Assembly: GCA_028345575.1 (NCBI GenBank)
Contig: JAOMDR010000007.1
Coordinates: 1-54,975 of the forward strand
Length of the DNA: 54,975 nucleotides
DNA from: Candidatus Nitrosopelagicus sp.
Lineage (GTDB): Archaea; Thermoproteota; Nitrososphaeria; Nitrososphaerales; Nitrosopumilaceae
Reading direction: 5' to 3'
Below the pieces are notes generated by a model that saw only the letters and a program-made list of their open reading frames with translations, was not told the DNA's origin and ran no database searches. Within the stretch, counting starts at the first letter, position 1. The number at the start of each line of letters is the position of its first letter. This document shows, one piece after another, positions 25,964 to 34,712 of the stretch. Position numbers and translations under genes: made by a program.

Positions 25964-26932
25964 TTATGGTACAACAATAAGATTCAATGGAAGATCCAAG
26001 TTACCAAATGGTTCTGCAATTCGTAAATAGTAATCCTTGCCTGAATCATATTCAAAGTTTTCATAACTACCATAACCTATTGCAGGTCCCCATAAGATAT
26101 TGACGAATTTGGCTTGTCCTGGTTTTAGTACGACGTTACCAGATGTAAAGTCAGAACCAGAGTTTACCCATTTTTTTCCTCCATCCCATACAGTGTAATT
26201 ACATATGGATGGGCTAGTGCACATTAGTGTCTCATTTGAGGAACCAGTGTTTTGAACCATCATTTGTAAGTTTAAGAGAGGTTGTCCTGTTGCAGTGTAT
26301 GCAATGTTGTTGTATTCTTTAACTCCCTTTCGAGTTTCCTCCTTGAAATCTGCTACATAATAGTATGCAACATTACCAAGTTGGAATTTCTCACCACTGT
26401 TCTGGTATGTTTTTAATTTGTATTCATCTTTGATTACTTTCTCACATTCACGGATTTCTCTTTTGTTTTCTCCGCCTTGACATTTGGCTAACATTTCATC
26501 AAGATCTGCGTTGCCAGATGATTGTGATTTAGTAGTTTCTTTAGGGGTGGATTGATATTGTGATTTTGATGCACCGTCATCACTTACAGCGCTTGGGCTA
26601 ACTTGCATTATACCCATCTTTATCAAATATTGAAGTGCATTGACAAACTCATTTTCAGTTAGTGTACCATCTGCCCACCAGCCAGCATTGTTCTTTACCC
26701 AAGCCGGAATAGTATCAGATGCACCTGAACTTCGTGTGGTTGACGGAACATTGATTATTCCATTTTCAATCATATATTGAACACCAGAAACAAATGCAGC
26801 GTCGTCAATTTGGCCTTCTGCCCACCATCCTGCATTATTTTTTACCCAATCGGGGACATTAGTAGCATCAACACTGCCAACCATAGAGGTCAGTAGTAAA
26901 ACACCTGCAATTCCCGCGAGTATTGCTTTCAT
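25964..26932 (-). CDS. secreted protein with two WWA repeats
   Basis: The start was moved from 26965 to the ATG at 26932, giving a clean signal peptide (MKAILAGIAGVLLLTSMVGSV) with a TATA element (CTTATATATTG, about 26952-26962) 25 bp upstream. Two roughly 45-residue repeats follow, each of the form P-x-W-V-K-N-N-A-G-W-W-A then an acidic stretch and a hydrophobic helix (QYMIENGII, QYLIKMGIM). A Ser/Gln-rich linker and a C-terminal beta-rich domain end the 322-residue protein. The same repeat occurs in the protease at 41811-43283. Probably cell-surface; function unknown. Confidence 0.75.
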   Translation of the reverse strand: MKAILAGIAGVLLLTSMVGSVDATNVPDWVKNNAGWWAEGQIDDAAFVSGVQYMIENGIINVPSTTRSSGASDTIPAWVKNNAGWWADGTLTENEFVNALQYLIKMGIMQVSPSAVSDDGASKSQYQSTPKETTKSQSSGNADLDEMLAKCQGGENKREIRECEKVIKDEYKLKTYQNSGEKFQLGNVAYYYVADFKEETRKGVKEYNNIAYTATGQPLLNLQMMVQNTGSSNETLMCTSPSICNYTVWDGGKKWVNSGSDFTSGNVVLKPGQAKFVNILWGPAIGYGSYENFEYDSGKDYYLRIAEPFGNLDLPLNLIVVP

Positions 26933-26963
26933 TAAACTTTGGACGCAATTACAATATATAAGC

Positions 26964-26972
26964 AAGTGCTAA
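26964..26972 (+). promoter_or_regulatory. AAGTGCTAA, near-match of the TAGTGCTAA motif
   Basis: One mismatch from the motif; a second relative, TAGTGCCTAA, lies at 26982-26991. Both are in the divergent region between the WWA-repeat gene and the SRPBCC gene. Confidence 0.3.
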
Positions 26973-27036
26973 TTGGTCAACTAGTGCCTAACATCACCAT
27001 CTTTAGACTTTAATTCAATAAATTATCAAAAAAGAT

Positions 27037-27474
27037 ATGCCAAAATTTTCATTTACAAAATTAGTTGATATTGATAGAGACGTATTCTTTGCAATCAGTA
27101 CAGATTATGAAAAGTTTACAAAAATTCTTCCAGAATATTTTCTAGAACTAAAAGTTATTCAAAAAAAGGGTAATACAACAACAATTTTTGAGACCTTAAA
27201 ATTCCTAGGAAAAACGGTTAACGTTACTACAGAGCATGTTGTAGAAAAACCAGATAGACATATTGTCAAAATGCTGGATGGACAAGCAAAAGGTACAGTC
27301 TTTGATGAAACATATGAAAAAGTTGGAGAACAGACAAAGGTTACAATCGAAGTTGATTTTGTACTATCGGGTGGACTCAAAATTTTGGGAATGTTTGCTA
27401 AAAGTAAGATCGAAAGTAGTATGAAAACGGTCTTAGACGAATTTGCAAATTATGCAAAAGAACACTCAAAGTGA
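27037..27474 (+). CDS. SRPBCC/START-like lipid- or ligand-binding protein
   Basis: A 145-residue helix-grip fold of the polyketide-cyclase/CoxG-like type: DIDRDVFFAISTDYEKFTKILPEYF near 11-35, alternating strands (TTTIFETLKFLGKTVNVTTEHVVE), and a long C-terminal helix (FAKSKIESSMKTVLDEFANYA). Such proteins carry hydrophobic ligands or act as cyclases. It is convergent with the FAD oxidoreductase and overlaps it by 9 bp. Confidence 0.8.
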   Translation: MPKFSFTKLVDIDRDVFFAISTDYEKFTKILPEYFLELKVIQKKGNTTTIFETLKFLGKTVNVTTEHVVEKPDRHIVKMLDGQAKGTVFDETYEKVGEQTKVTIEVDFVLSGGLKILGMFAKSKIESSMKTVLDEFANYAKEHSK

Positions 27475-28842
27475 AGAAAGATGTTTTTCTATTAACGGAT
27501 GTGCTAAAACGGCACTATGTGCTGCAGAGTCGGTTCCAATACCATAACTAATAGTAGAATCACCTACAAAAAATAATCCATCTACGTGAGATACAGAATG
27601 TGGCATTTTATTTTTCCATACTAAGCCTGGTTCTTTTACCACAGCCTCTACAAGTTTCCAAGCCATAGGCCTATCCCATAATAAGGAATCATCAAAGTCA
27701 GGATAAATTTCAGATAACTCCTGTTTCATTTTTGAAACAATTTCTTTAATTCGTGTAGGATTCTCAGTTTCTTCAGGTTTTACAGGAGTGCCAACTATGA
27801 TGAGATGTTCTCCTTTAGGCGATACTGATGGAGTAATGTTCGAAATAAAGAAAATTCCTTTTGAGACATAGTTTTCACCTACCGGAAAAACAACCTGACG
27901 TTCATCCAGTCTTTTTGATAATGCAAAATGAACTTCAACTACAGAAGTTGTTTTATTAAGTCGATTTGTTTTTTTGATAAAATCATCATCAAAGACTCCA
28001 GAGTCAAATAATTGATTAATCGCATGATATGCAGGATATGAGATAATTACACAGTCACTTGGGACTATTTCCCCAGTAGATAGTTCAACACCGGTTACCT
28101 TTCTATCTTTGACAATCACCTTTTTGATAGAAGACCCCAGATTAACTTGAGAATTTTTTTCTTTGACATAATTTGCCATTACCTCACTAATTCGGTCATA
28201 TCCACCCATGTCGGGATATGCAAATTCACTTGTTCCCCCTTTGAATGGATTTGCACGAATTATGGTTCTTGCAAATTCACCAAGAGAGATATGATCAGGG
28301 GTGTCTGCAAATGCAAGCATACAGACAGCATCAAAAAATTGTTTAGAATGAAAATCAAGTTTGGAGGTAACTTTTGTTAAAGGTACAGCGTCTAATTTTT
28401 CTGCTTTTTCCATACTAGTAAATGCCATAGGAAGAAGTATCTTCAGTAAGGATATTCGGCTCTTGAATGGGATTAAAGACATTTTCAGGATATCTGCAAT
28501 TCCTTTTGGGTAGGTATGGAATCCATTGTCATAAAATGCAATTTTATCGACAATTGCAAGTTTAAGTCTAGATTCTATCTTGACATCTTTTAGAATTTCA
28601 TATATTGCCGATTTTTTGTAAAACGGCATTATATGAAAGCCATTGTCTAAAATGTGGTTTTTGAATTCCATAGAGGCAGTTCTTCCACCCACGCGCTCAG
28701 ATTTTTCATGAACAGAAACAGGGTGTCCGTCGTTTACCAAGAGGGTTGCAATTGATAGACCACCGACACCAGCGCCTATTATGACGACTGGTTTAGTCGA
28801 TGGATTTTTTGAAATCTCTTTACTGTGATTTTCAGAATTCAT
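27466..28842 (-). CDS. FAD-dependent oxidoreductase, phytoene desaturase-like
   Basis: The N-terminal dinucleotide motif VIIGAGVGGLSIATLLVNDGHPVSVHEKSERVGGRT (about 21-55), a long substrate domain and a C-terminal FAD-contact segment DGLFFVGDSTISYGIGTDSA are those of the CrtI/protoporphyrinogen oxidase superfamily. Substrate is unknown: carotenoid, isoprenoid lipid or quinone tail are options. The frame begins at a TTG at 28854, but the ATG at 28842, one base past the upstream stop, is the better start (458 aa). Probably co-transcribed with the zinc-ribbon gene. Confidence 0.88.
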   Translation of the reverse strand: MNSENHSKEISKNPSTKPVVIIGAGVGGLSIATLLVNDGHPVSVHEKSERVGGRTASMEFKNHILDNGFHIMPFYKKSAIYEILKDVKIESRLKLAIVDKIAFYDNGFHTYPKGIADILKMSLIPFKSRISLLKILLPMAFTSMEKAEKLDAVPLTKVTSKLDFHSKQFFDAVCMLAFADTPDHISLGEFARTIIRANPFKGGTSEFAYPDMGGYDRISEVMANYVKEKNSQVNLGSSIKKVIVKDRKVTGVELSTGEIVPSDCVIISYPAYHAINQLFDSGVFDDDFIKKTNRLNKTTSVVEVHFALSKRLDERQVVFPVGENYVSKGIFFISNITPSVSPKGEHLIIVGTPVKPEETENPTRIKEIVSKMKQELSEIYPDFDDSLLWDRPMAWKLVEAVVKEPGLVWKNKMPHSVSHVDGLFFVGDSTISYGIGTDSAAHSAVLAHPLIEKHLSSL

Positions 28843-28843
28843 T

Positions 28844-29062
28844 TTACGCAGCAACAGATGTTGTTGGTTCAGTAGGTATGACTCTTTTCTTATTTCGAGA
28901 TTTAGTTCTCAAAATCATTTTGCAACAAGGACAACGAATTTGTTCGGTGTCAAGCCATACTTCACACCAACTGCAACGTTTTAGTCCATATTGATATTTC
29001 ATTGAGTTTGGAACTTTCATTACTTTGTGCTGTGTGCATATTCCTTTACATGATGCTCCCAT
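28844..29062 (-). CDS. small zinc-ribbon protein (72 aa)
   Basis: MGASCKGICTQHK opens the protein, then CSWC near 31-34 and CPCC near 45-48 form a zinc ribbon, followed by a basic tail (RTKSRNKKR). The frame extends to a TTG at 29068, but the ATG at 29062 has TTAAATATC about 25 bp upstream. It is directly followed by the FAD oxidoreductase. Confidence 0.7.
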   Translation of the reverse strand: MGASCKGICTQHKVMKVPNSMKYQYGLKRCSWCEVWLDTEQIRCPCCKMILRTKSRNKKRVIPTEPTTSVAA

Positions 29063-29100
29063 GAACAATTTACTGAATTATGATATTTAATAGTTATGCA

Positions 29101-29946
29101 CTAGCGTGAGTCTAGTGCTAATTTTTTACATTTTAACATCAAATAACCGATCAGTTCATTTTCAGATGCAGATTGCATTTTTTTCATAGATTCAAAAAGT
29201 ATTTTTTCTACATATTTAGAATAACGTGAAAGAATTTTTTTCCGTAATTCAGAACGATTGTTGATATAATATTCAGCAAGAGGAGAGTAAACATTTTTTC
29301 CAATATCATTTGATTCTATAATTTCAAATCCATTTTTAGAAAGTTCATCTACAATATTTTTTTGGGAATAATGTTCGGATGACCAAGTGAATTTCAATAT
29401 TCCAAGATTGCTAAAACTGGAATTATCTGTAGCAGTAGGTATTGCAAGTGCAAGAATTCCATCATCTTTTAAAACACGATTCGATTCAGAAAAAAAATCT
29501 CCAATAGGTTTGAAGTGTTGGGCAGATTCTAATGCAATTATACGATCTAGTGATGAATTGGAAAATGGAAGCATCCTTGCGGTTGAGTTTAATTTTGATA
29601 TTTTACCAGGATCAACTGAGGCCAATTGTGAGAAATTTACGTTTACAGAAGAGATTTGTAATGAAGGGTATTGAGAACTCCAAATTTTAGCAGGTCCTAA
29701 AATTCCACTTCCAATATCAGCAATCACCTCTGCGGTAGATATTTCAGCCATTTCGCCAATTAGTTGACATAATTGTTTTTGAGCATCGATAGGATGAAAA
29801 GTAGAATTATCCCAATAGCCAAAATTCAACATATCTCCACCAGTAGAGACCTCCATAATTGGAGAAAGTGAATCATACAATTTTACAACATCATTTTCAT
29901 TTCTTCGAAATGTCCATAGAAGTAAGTCTATAGGATTTATCAGCAT
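29101..29946 (-). CDS. class I SAM-dependent methyltransferase
   Basis: A 281-residue protein with motif I VIADIGSGILGPA near 74-86, ARMLPFSNSSLDRIIALESAQHF near 122-144 and VLKDDGILALAI near 157-168. The lead-in MLNFGYWDNSTFHP and the EHYSQKNIVDEL loop resemble the small-molecule (sterol, sugar or quinone O/C-methyltransferase) subfamily. Substrate unknown. A TAGTGCTAA copy lies inside its last codons. Confidence 0.87.
   Translation of the reverse strand: MLINPIDLLLWTFRRNENDVVKLYDSLSPIMEVSTGGDMLNFGYWDNSTFHPIDAQKQLCQLIGEMAEISTAEVIADIGSGILGPAKIWSSQYPSLQISSVNVNFSQLASVDPGKISKLNSTARMLPFSNSSLDRIIALESAQHFKPIGDFFSESNRVLKDDGILALAIPTATDNSSFSNLGILKFTWSSEHYSQKNIVDELSKNGFEIIESNDIGKNVYSPLAEYYINNRSELRKKILSRYSKYVEKILFESMKKMQSASENELIGYLMLKCKKLALDSR
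29113..29121 (+). promoter_or_regulatory. TAGTGCTAA motif, copy 5
   Basis: Exact match inside the 3' end of the methyltransferase gene, about 51-59 bp upstream of the start of the zinc-ribbon gene on the minus strand; preceded by GCGTGAG at 29104. Confidence 0.3.
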
Positions 29947-29977
29947 GTTAAAAATAAAAAAACCGTGGATATATGAT

Positions 29978-30109
29978 TTAAGGCAAATCCACTAATTCTT
30001 CAACACAGTGTTTGTGAACCCAAACCTCATCTGCGTTTTTGGCGATTTCCTTACCTTTACGGATATCATCGCCACAGCTTTTGCATTTTCCGTCGAATCT
30101 TGCTTTCAT
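29978..30109 (-). CDS. 43-residue treble-clef zinc protein
   Basis: MKARFDGKCKSCGDDIRKGK carries CKSC at 9-12, and WVHKHC near 31-36 supplies His and Cys, the layout of a small treble-clef (PARP/LIM-like) finger. The frame is open from 30166, but the ATG at 30109 is favoured by a TATA-like CATTTACG about 26 bp upstream and because the longer N-terminus is low-complexity. Confidence 0.7.
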   Translation of the reverse strand: MKARFDGKCKSCGDDIRKGKEIAKNADEVWVHKHCVEELVDLP

Positions 30110-30265
30110 GTATGTCAATAGTGAGGTGTGCGTAAATGTGATGCTTTGTTGATTTGATTGACCCAAACTCAGTCTAAAATCAATTCTCGTTCATAGAGGG
30201 ATCAATTTTTTTGACCATCTTTGTCAATCAGAAAAGGCAATTTGCATATTATAGATCAAAATTCA

Positions 30266-30424
30266 ATGTATGATATGCAAACGGAAGATTTTGAATCCAA
30301 ATCAGGACAGGATTTTTGGGATAATGCAAACAAGTATTCATGGTCAAATGGAGAATATGAATTTCTAAGAGAAATGTCATTTATTATGGTAAATCTCCAC
30401 CATCAGAACAAATCTGAAGAATAA
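30266..30424 (+). CDS. small acidic protein (52 aa)
   Basis: Starts MYDMQTEDFESKSGQDFWDN and is rich in acidic and aromatic residues. GCATATTATA (30244-30253) lies 18 bp before this ATG and 27 bp before the next in-frame ATG at 30275, which may be the true start. A longer frame from a TTG at 30221 is less likely. Function unknown. Confidence 0.45.
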   Translation: MYDMQTEDFESKSGQDFWDNANKYSWSNGEYEFLREMSFIMVNLHHQNKSEE

Positions 30425-30433
30425 TAGTGCTAA
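30425..30433 (+). promoter_or_regulatory. TAGTGCTAA motif, copy 6
   Basis: Exact match 60-68 bp upstream of the TFB gene at 30493. A related inverted word, TTAACACTAG, follows at 30444-30453. Confidence 0.35.
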
Positions 30434-30492
30434 AGAAAAAAAGTTAACACTAGAAGACATTACTAATTAATTCAAACTGATATAGTAGAATA

Positions 30493-31509
30493 GTGAAAAA
30501 AGATTCTCAATCTAACGATCACATTTGTAAAAATAACAAGGGTAAAGATGTTCTCTTAGTTTCTGACAGCACTACAGGAGAAGTGATGTGTTCATCGTGT
30601 GGAGAGGTTATATCACAAAATGAAGCAGAGCTTGGACCAGAATCTGTACAAACAGGTGAAGATTACATGTCCAAATCCAGAACAGGTAGAAAATCAACAC
30701 TCGCATTTAACGACATGGGGCTATCCACTGTAATTCAACAATCAGACAAGGATGCAACAGGTAAAAATCTGAGTGGAGAGATGAAAAGGACATTTTATCG
30801 TTTACGAATGTGGGATAAGAACAGTAAAGCACTTCCAGGTCATAGAAACATGCAAAAAGCTTTCACTCTGTTAGAAGGTCTCAAAGCAAAATTATCACTT
30901 ACAGATGCAGCAGTTGAACAAGCCGCATACATTTACAGGAAAACATTAGCCAAAAAAATTGGAAGGGGTAGAAGTATACCGGTAATCTTGAGCGCTTGTG
31001 TATACGCATCATGCAGATTCACAAATACACCAAGAACTATACAGGATGTTGCAGATGCAACAAATCTACGAAGAACAAGCATACATAGAATTTATAGAAT
31101 GCTAGTACGAGATTTAGATTTAACACTTGAAACATACAACCCGGTAAGTTTCATTACAAGAATTACAACAGAAGTAGGAGCATCTGAAAAAACTAAACGA
31201 GATGCCATAAAATTCCTGATTAAGGCCGAAGAATTAATGATAACCAGCGGTAAAAATCCAGTCGCAATGGCTGCAACAGTCGTTTATCTTGCTGCAATAG
31301 CAAATACCGAGAAGGTGTCCCAAACCCAAGTATCAAAAGCAGCAAATATCAGTAGTGTTACAATTAGAAATCTTTGTAAGAAACTGAAGGATGCAAAAAT
31401 AGCATCATTTGCAAATCCAAAACTAACCAAAGCTGTAAAAAATGACGAAGAGATAACAAGTGATGAAACATTTAATGTTACAACAAGACAAAAAATGAAA
31501 AAAGATTAA
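30493..31509 (+). CDS. tfb: transcription initiation factor TFB, variant with an incomplete zinc ribbon
   Basis: A 338-residue TFB starting with GTG. The two cyclin repeats are intact (KLSLTDAAVEQAAYIYRKTL, ACVYASCRFTNTPRTIQDVADAT; then VAMAATVVYLAAIA and VSQTQVSKAANISSVTIRNLCKKL). The B-reader region STLAFNDMGLSTVI is present. In the zinc ribbon the second cysteine pair is C33/C36 (CSSC), but the first CxxC is replaced by H10-I-C12. A C-terminal extension of about 40 charged residues follows the second repeat. Nitrososphaerota have many TFBs; this one is probably a specialised alternative factor. A canonical copy is at 44040. Confidence 0.93.
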   Translation: MKKDSQSNDHICKNNKGKDVLLVSDSTTGEVMCSSCGEVISQNEAELGPESVQTGEDYMSKSRTGRKSTLAFNDMGLSTVIQQSDKDATGKNLSGEMKRTFYRLRMWDKNSKALPGHRNMQKAFTLLEGLKAKLSLTDAAVEQAAYIYRKTLAKKIGRGRSIPVILSACVYASCRFTNTPRTIQDVADATNLRRTSIHRIYRMLVRDLDLTLETYNPVSFITRITTEVGASEKTKRDAIKFLIKAEELMITSGKNPVAMAATVVYLAAIANTEKVSQTQVSKAANISSVTIRNLCKKLKDAKIASFANPKLTKAVKNDEEITSDETFNVTTRQKMKKD

Positions 31510-31703
31510 CCAAGTTCTGCTTTTTTAATGCCACTTGTTTCTATTTCATAACGCAATGGAGCAGGAAGTTCCAAATATGGTTTGTTTACCAAAAGTTTGA
31601 TTTGGTCGTCAGGAACCTGAACCCGTTTTAATAATTTTCCACGTTGATGAGCATAAGATTTATTCCAAAAGGTATTTGCATCGAATGTTTCGATTTTAAC
31701 CAT
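31506..31703 (-). CDS. small protein downstream of EF-2 (65 aa)
   Basis: Starts with ATG at 31703, overlapping the EF-2 stop by one base, so the two are translationally coupled. The protein is basic in the middle (HQRGKLLKRVQVPDDQIKLL) with no cysteines or membrane segment. The coupling suggests a translation-related role, but no family is recognised. Confidence 0.6.
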   Translation of the reverse strand: MVKIETFDANTFWNKSYAHQRGKLLKRVQVPDDQIKLLVNKPYLELPAPLRYEIETSGIKKAELG

Positions 31704-33898
31704 TAGTCTCGGTCAATAAATTCAGTTGGTGCAGGAGGGTTTGGGCTTAATCCTTTTCTCTTTCGAATATCTTCAGTTAGAGTTGCAGCAATTGATTTTG
31801 GTACAGGAGTCCATGCTTTGAAGTGAGTATTCCACATTGCTTTACCAGCTGTTTGACCACGCATTTTTTCAGATATATCAAATGTTTCAACTGCAGGAAC
31901 TTCACCAATTACAATACTTGTTGCACCTTTTTGTTGCATATCCAGAACTTTACCACGTTTTCCTTGTAGTACAGATGAAACGTTTCCAATTAGATCAGTC
32001 GGAACACGGACCTCAATTGCAAGCATTGGTTCTAGTAATACAGGTTCAGCAGACAAAAATGCTGCAAGACATGCACGCCTTGATGCAGGACCAATTTGAG
32101 ACAATCCTCTATGAGCAGTGTCTTCATGAGGAACAAAATGTGTAAATGTGAATTTACAATTTCTTACTTGTTCTTTTGTGAGACCTCCCTCACTCATTAC
32201 TTCATCAAATCCAGACAATAGCGAATCGGTAGATTCATCTACAAATTGTACACCTTTTGTTCCGTTAATCATAACATTTCCACGTGAATCAAACCTCATT
32301 ACCTTCTTTGCGACATCTGGAGACCAACCTTTTTCACGTAATAGTTGTGCGGTTTCTTTTTTATCCTTCATTTCACTTAGAGTTCCATTTCTACACATTT
32401 CTGCAATTTCAGGCTCTAATGGTTCAACTTTCATGAAAATTTTATTGTGACGGTTTGGAGATTTTGCCATAACTGGTTCACATCCTCCATTAATTGTTTC
32501 TCGATAATTGATTAATGGTTCAGAGGTTACAATTTCAACTTTAGCATCTTTGATTAAATTAACGGCTACGTCAAGATGCAATACACCCATGCCAGCCATA
32601 ATAGTTTCACCACTTTCTTCATCAATTTTGATTACAAGATTTGGATCTTCAATTGTAAGTTTTCTTAAAACTTCTACAAGTTTTGGTAAATCTTTTGGAT
32701 GCTTTGGTTCAATTGCCATTTGTACAACAGGTTCTGAAACATATTTCGATGCTTCGAATACAGGAATATCTTTTACTGTAGAAATAGTCTGACCTGCGCG
32801 AACATCAGTTAATCCTAATAACGCAGGAATGTTTCCAGCTCCTAATTCGCCAACTTGTTCTCTTACGTTTGACATGAAAAAGTTTACAGATTGAACACGT
32901 CCTTCACGTTTTGTATCAATAATGTTAATTGTTTGACCATCCTTGATTGTTCCAGAAAATAATCTTCCAATTGCTACAGGACCAGCTGCAGGATCAATTG
33001 TCATGTTTACACACATCATAATTGTAGGACCGTTATCATCACATGCAAGAAGTGCTTTACCAGTATCAGATTCTAAGTCACCTTTCCAGATTTTTGGGAT
33101 TCTGTACTTCTGTGCAACATGTGGAGGTGGATGATGTTTTACTACCATTCCAAGTACACCTTCAGCTAATGGTGCTTTTTCTACTAAATCTTCAACTTTA
33201 CCGGAATCTGAATATGCATCAATAACATCTTTGAAGGTAACACCCTTTTTCTTCATGATGTCAACATTGATTGCCCATTTGTCTTTTGCAGAACCAAAGG
33301 TCACACTACCATCTTGAATAGATACTTTCCATTTTTCCTTGTATTCTTCTTCAGCATAAGTATCAATTAATTCATTAAAATTTGCAACGACACTAGCTAG
33401 TGTTTCTTGCATTTTTTCAGGGGTCAATCTTAATTCTTTTATCAGTCGATCAATTTTATTGATATACAAAACAGGTCTTACACGTTCTTCAAGAGACATT
33501 CTAGTCACAGTTTCAGTTTGAGTCATTATACCTTCTACAGCATCACATACCACAACAGCACCATCAATTGCCCTAAGACTTCTAATTACACGACCAGAAA
33601 AATCGACGTGGCCGGGAGTGTCAATCATGTTGATAACGTAATCATCATCATCTTGTTGATAATGTAAAGTGACATTAGCTTGAACAATTGTGATTCCTCT
33701 TTCTTGTTCAGCTTTCATTGAATCCATTGCTAGTGCACTTCCAGCAGTTGATGGAGAGATAATTCCAGAGTGTGCCAAAAGACTATCACTCATAGTAGTT
33801 TTACCGTGGTCTACGTGTGCAATAACACCAAAATTTCTGATCTTATCTTTATCACTGATGATTTTCATCACTTCAGATGTGGACTTGTATTTAGTCAT
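31703..33898 (-). CDS. translation elongation factor aEF-2
   Basis: A 731-residue GTPase driving ribosomal translocation. G1 is AHVDHGKTT (27-35), the switch I element ERGITI, G3 DTPGH, G4 NKID. Domain IV contains HEDTAHRGLSQIGPASRRA, whose His is the expected diphthamide site, and domain V ends with the short tail FIDRD. Start ATG at 33898, with a TATA-like TTTAATACA about 30 bp upstream. Codon use is AT-rich like the rest of the window. Confidence 0.98.
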   Translation of the reverse strand: MTKYKSTSEVMKIISDKDKIRNFGVIAHVDHGKTTMSDSLLAHSGIISPSTAGSALAMDSMKAEQERGITIVQANVTLHYQQDDDDYVINMIDTPGHVDFSGRVIRSLRAIDGAVVVCDAVEGIMTQTETVTRMSLEERVRPVLYINKIDRLIKELRLTPEKMQETLASVVANFNELIDTYAEEEYKEKWKVSIQDGSVTFGSAKDKWAINVDIMKKKGVTFKDVIDAYSDSGKVEDLVEKAPLAEGVLGMVVKHHPPPHVAQKYRIPKIWKGDLESDTGKALLACDDNGPTIMMCVNMTIDPAAGPVAIGRLFSGTIKDGQTINIIDTKREGRVQSVNFFMSNVREQVGELGAGNIPALLGLTDVRAGQTISTVKDIPVFEASKYVSEPVVQMAIEPKHPKDLPKLVEVLRKLTIEDPNLVIKIDEESGETIMAGMGVLHLDVAVNLIKDAKVEIVTSEPLINYRETINGGCEPVMAKSPNRHNKIFMKVEPLEPEIAEMCRNGTLSEMKDKKETAQLLREKGWSPDVAKKVMRFDSRGNVMINGTKGVQFVDESTDSLLSGFDEVMSEGGLTKEQVRNCKFTFTHFVPHEDTAHRGLSQIGPASRRACLAAFLSAEPVLLEPMLAIEVRVPTDLIGNVSSVLQGKRGKVLDMQQKGATSIVIGEVPAVETFDISEKMRGQTAGKAMWNTHFKAWTPVPKSIAATLTEDIRKRKGLSPNPPAPTEFIDRD

Positions 33899-33972
33899 AT
33901 GGCAATCATCCTAGATAATCGTGTATTAAACCTTATGAGAAATTATTGTTATCAAAGAACAATTTTGTAAAA

Positions 33973-34677
33973 TTAAAGATCAATTTCACTTTGTTTCATC
34001 AATTGTTTTGTCATTTGTAGATATAATTCAGGATCCAGTTCTTTGGCAAATCCTTTGTCAGTATTTATGAGATAAACAGAATGGATGTGAGCATTTTGAA
34101 TATCATCTAAATTTATTTTGGGATTTTTATAAAATCGGTCACATAATTTTTTGAGTTTTTTTACATCATCAAGATTTCGTTCATTTGGAGGAAGTAAAAA
34201 CAATTCAGACATTGGCAAAATATTCACTACAGGAGTAGCAAGTGAGAATTTTTCACAGTGTTTACTATAACGAGCAATTTTACTAACAATTCTTGCAGCA
34301 TGATAATCCACAGTATCTAACGCATGCTCAGGAGGAGTAAATCCAGTCTCAATTTCTATAATGGCAGTATCATCACCTTTTTTTCCAAATAAATCACAAA
34401 CCAAAATATCAGATATTGATTTTTCGACATCTACTGTAAATCCGTGAGAGATTAATTCTGCTGCACAAATTAATTCAAGAATTGAATGATTGATTTTTAC
34501 TAAATTTTTCTTGTAGTATTCAATTAGGTTTTGTCTGACAAAGTTAAGTTTAGGAGTTAATTCAGGCGACAAATTCTTCGACAAGAGTTCAGTTATAGCA
34601 TACACGTCATCTTGAAATTTTTCAACATCCACTATACAATTACAGCAAAAAAGGAGCTTAAGAAGTTTATACTCCAC
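33973..34677 (-). CDS. uncharacterised protein with a nuclease-like core (234 aa)
   Basis: No firm family. The central segment SDILVCDLFGKKGDDTAIIEIETGF (about 88-112) has the D-x(n)-E-x-E layout and strand pattern of PD-(D/E)xK enzymes, followed by a helix with HAARIVSKIARYSKHC. There is no membrane span. The start is GTG at 34677; an internal GTG at 34632 (VDVEKFQDD) is a possible alternative, and no TATA element decides between them. Confidence 0.55.
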   Translation of the reverse strand: MEYKLLKLLFCCNCIVDVEKFQDDVYAITELLSKNLSPELTPKLNFVRQNLIEYYKKNLVKINHSILELICAAELISHGFTVDVEKSISDILVCDLFGKKGDDTAIIEIETGFTPPEHALDTVDYHAARIVSKIARYSKHCEKFSLATPVVNILPMSELFLLPPNERNLDDVKKLKKLCDRFYKNPKINLDDIQNAHIHSVYLINTDKGFAKELDPELYLQMTKQLMKQSEIDL

Positions 34678-34712
34678 CTAAATAAAAATAGAAAATAAGA
34701 AAAGTGGACAGT

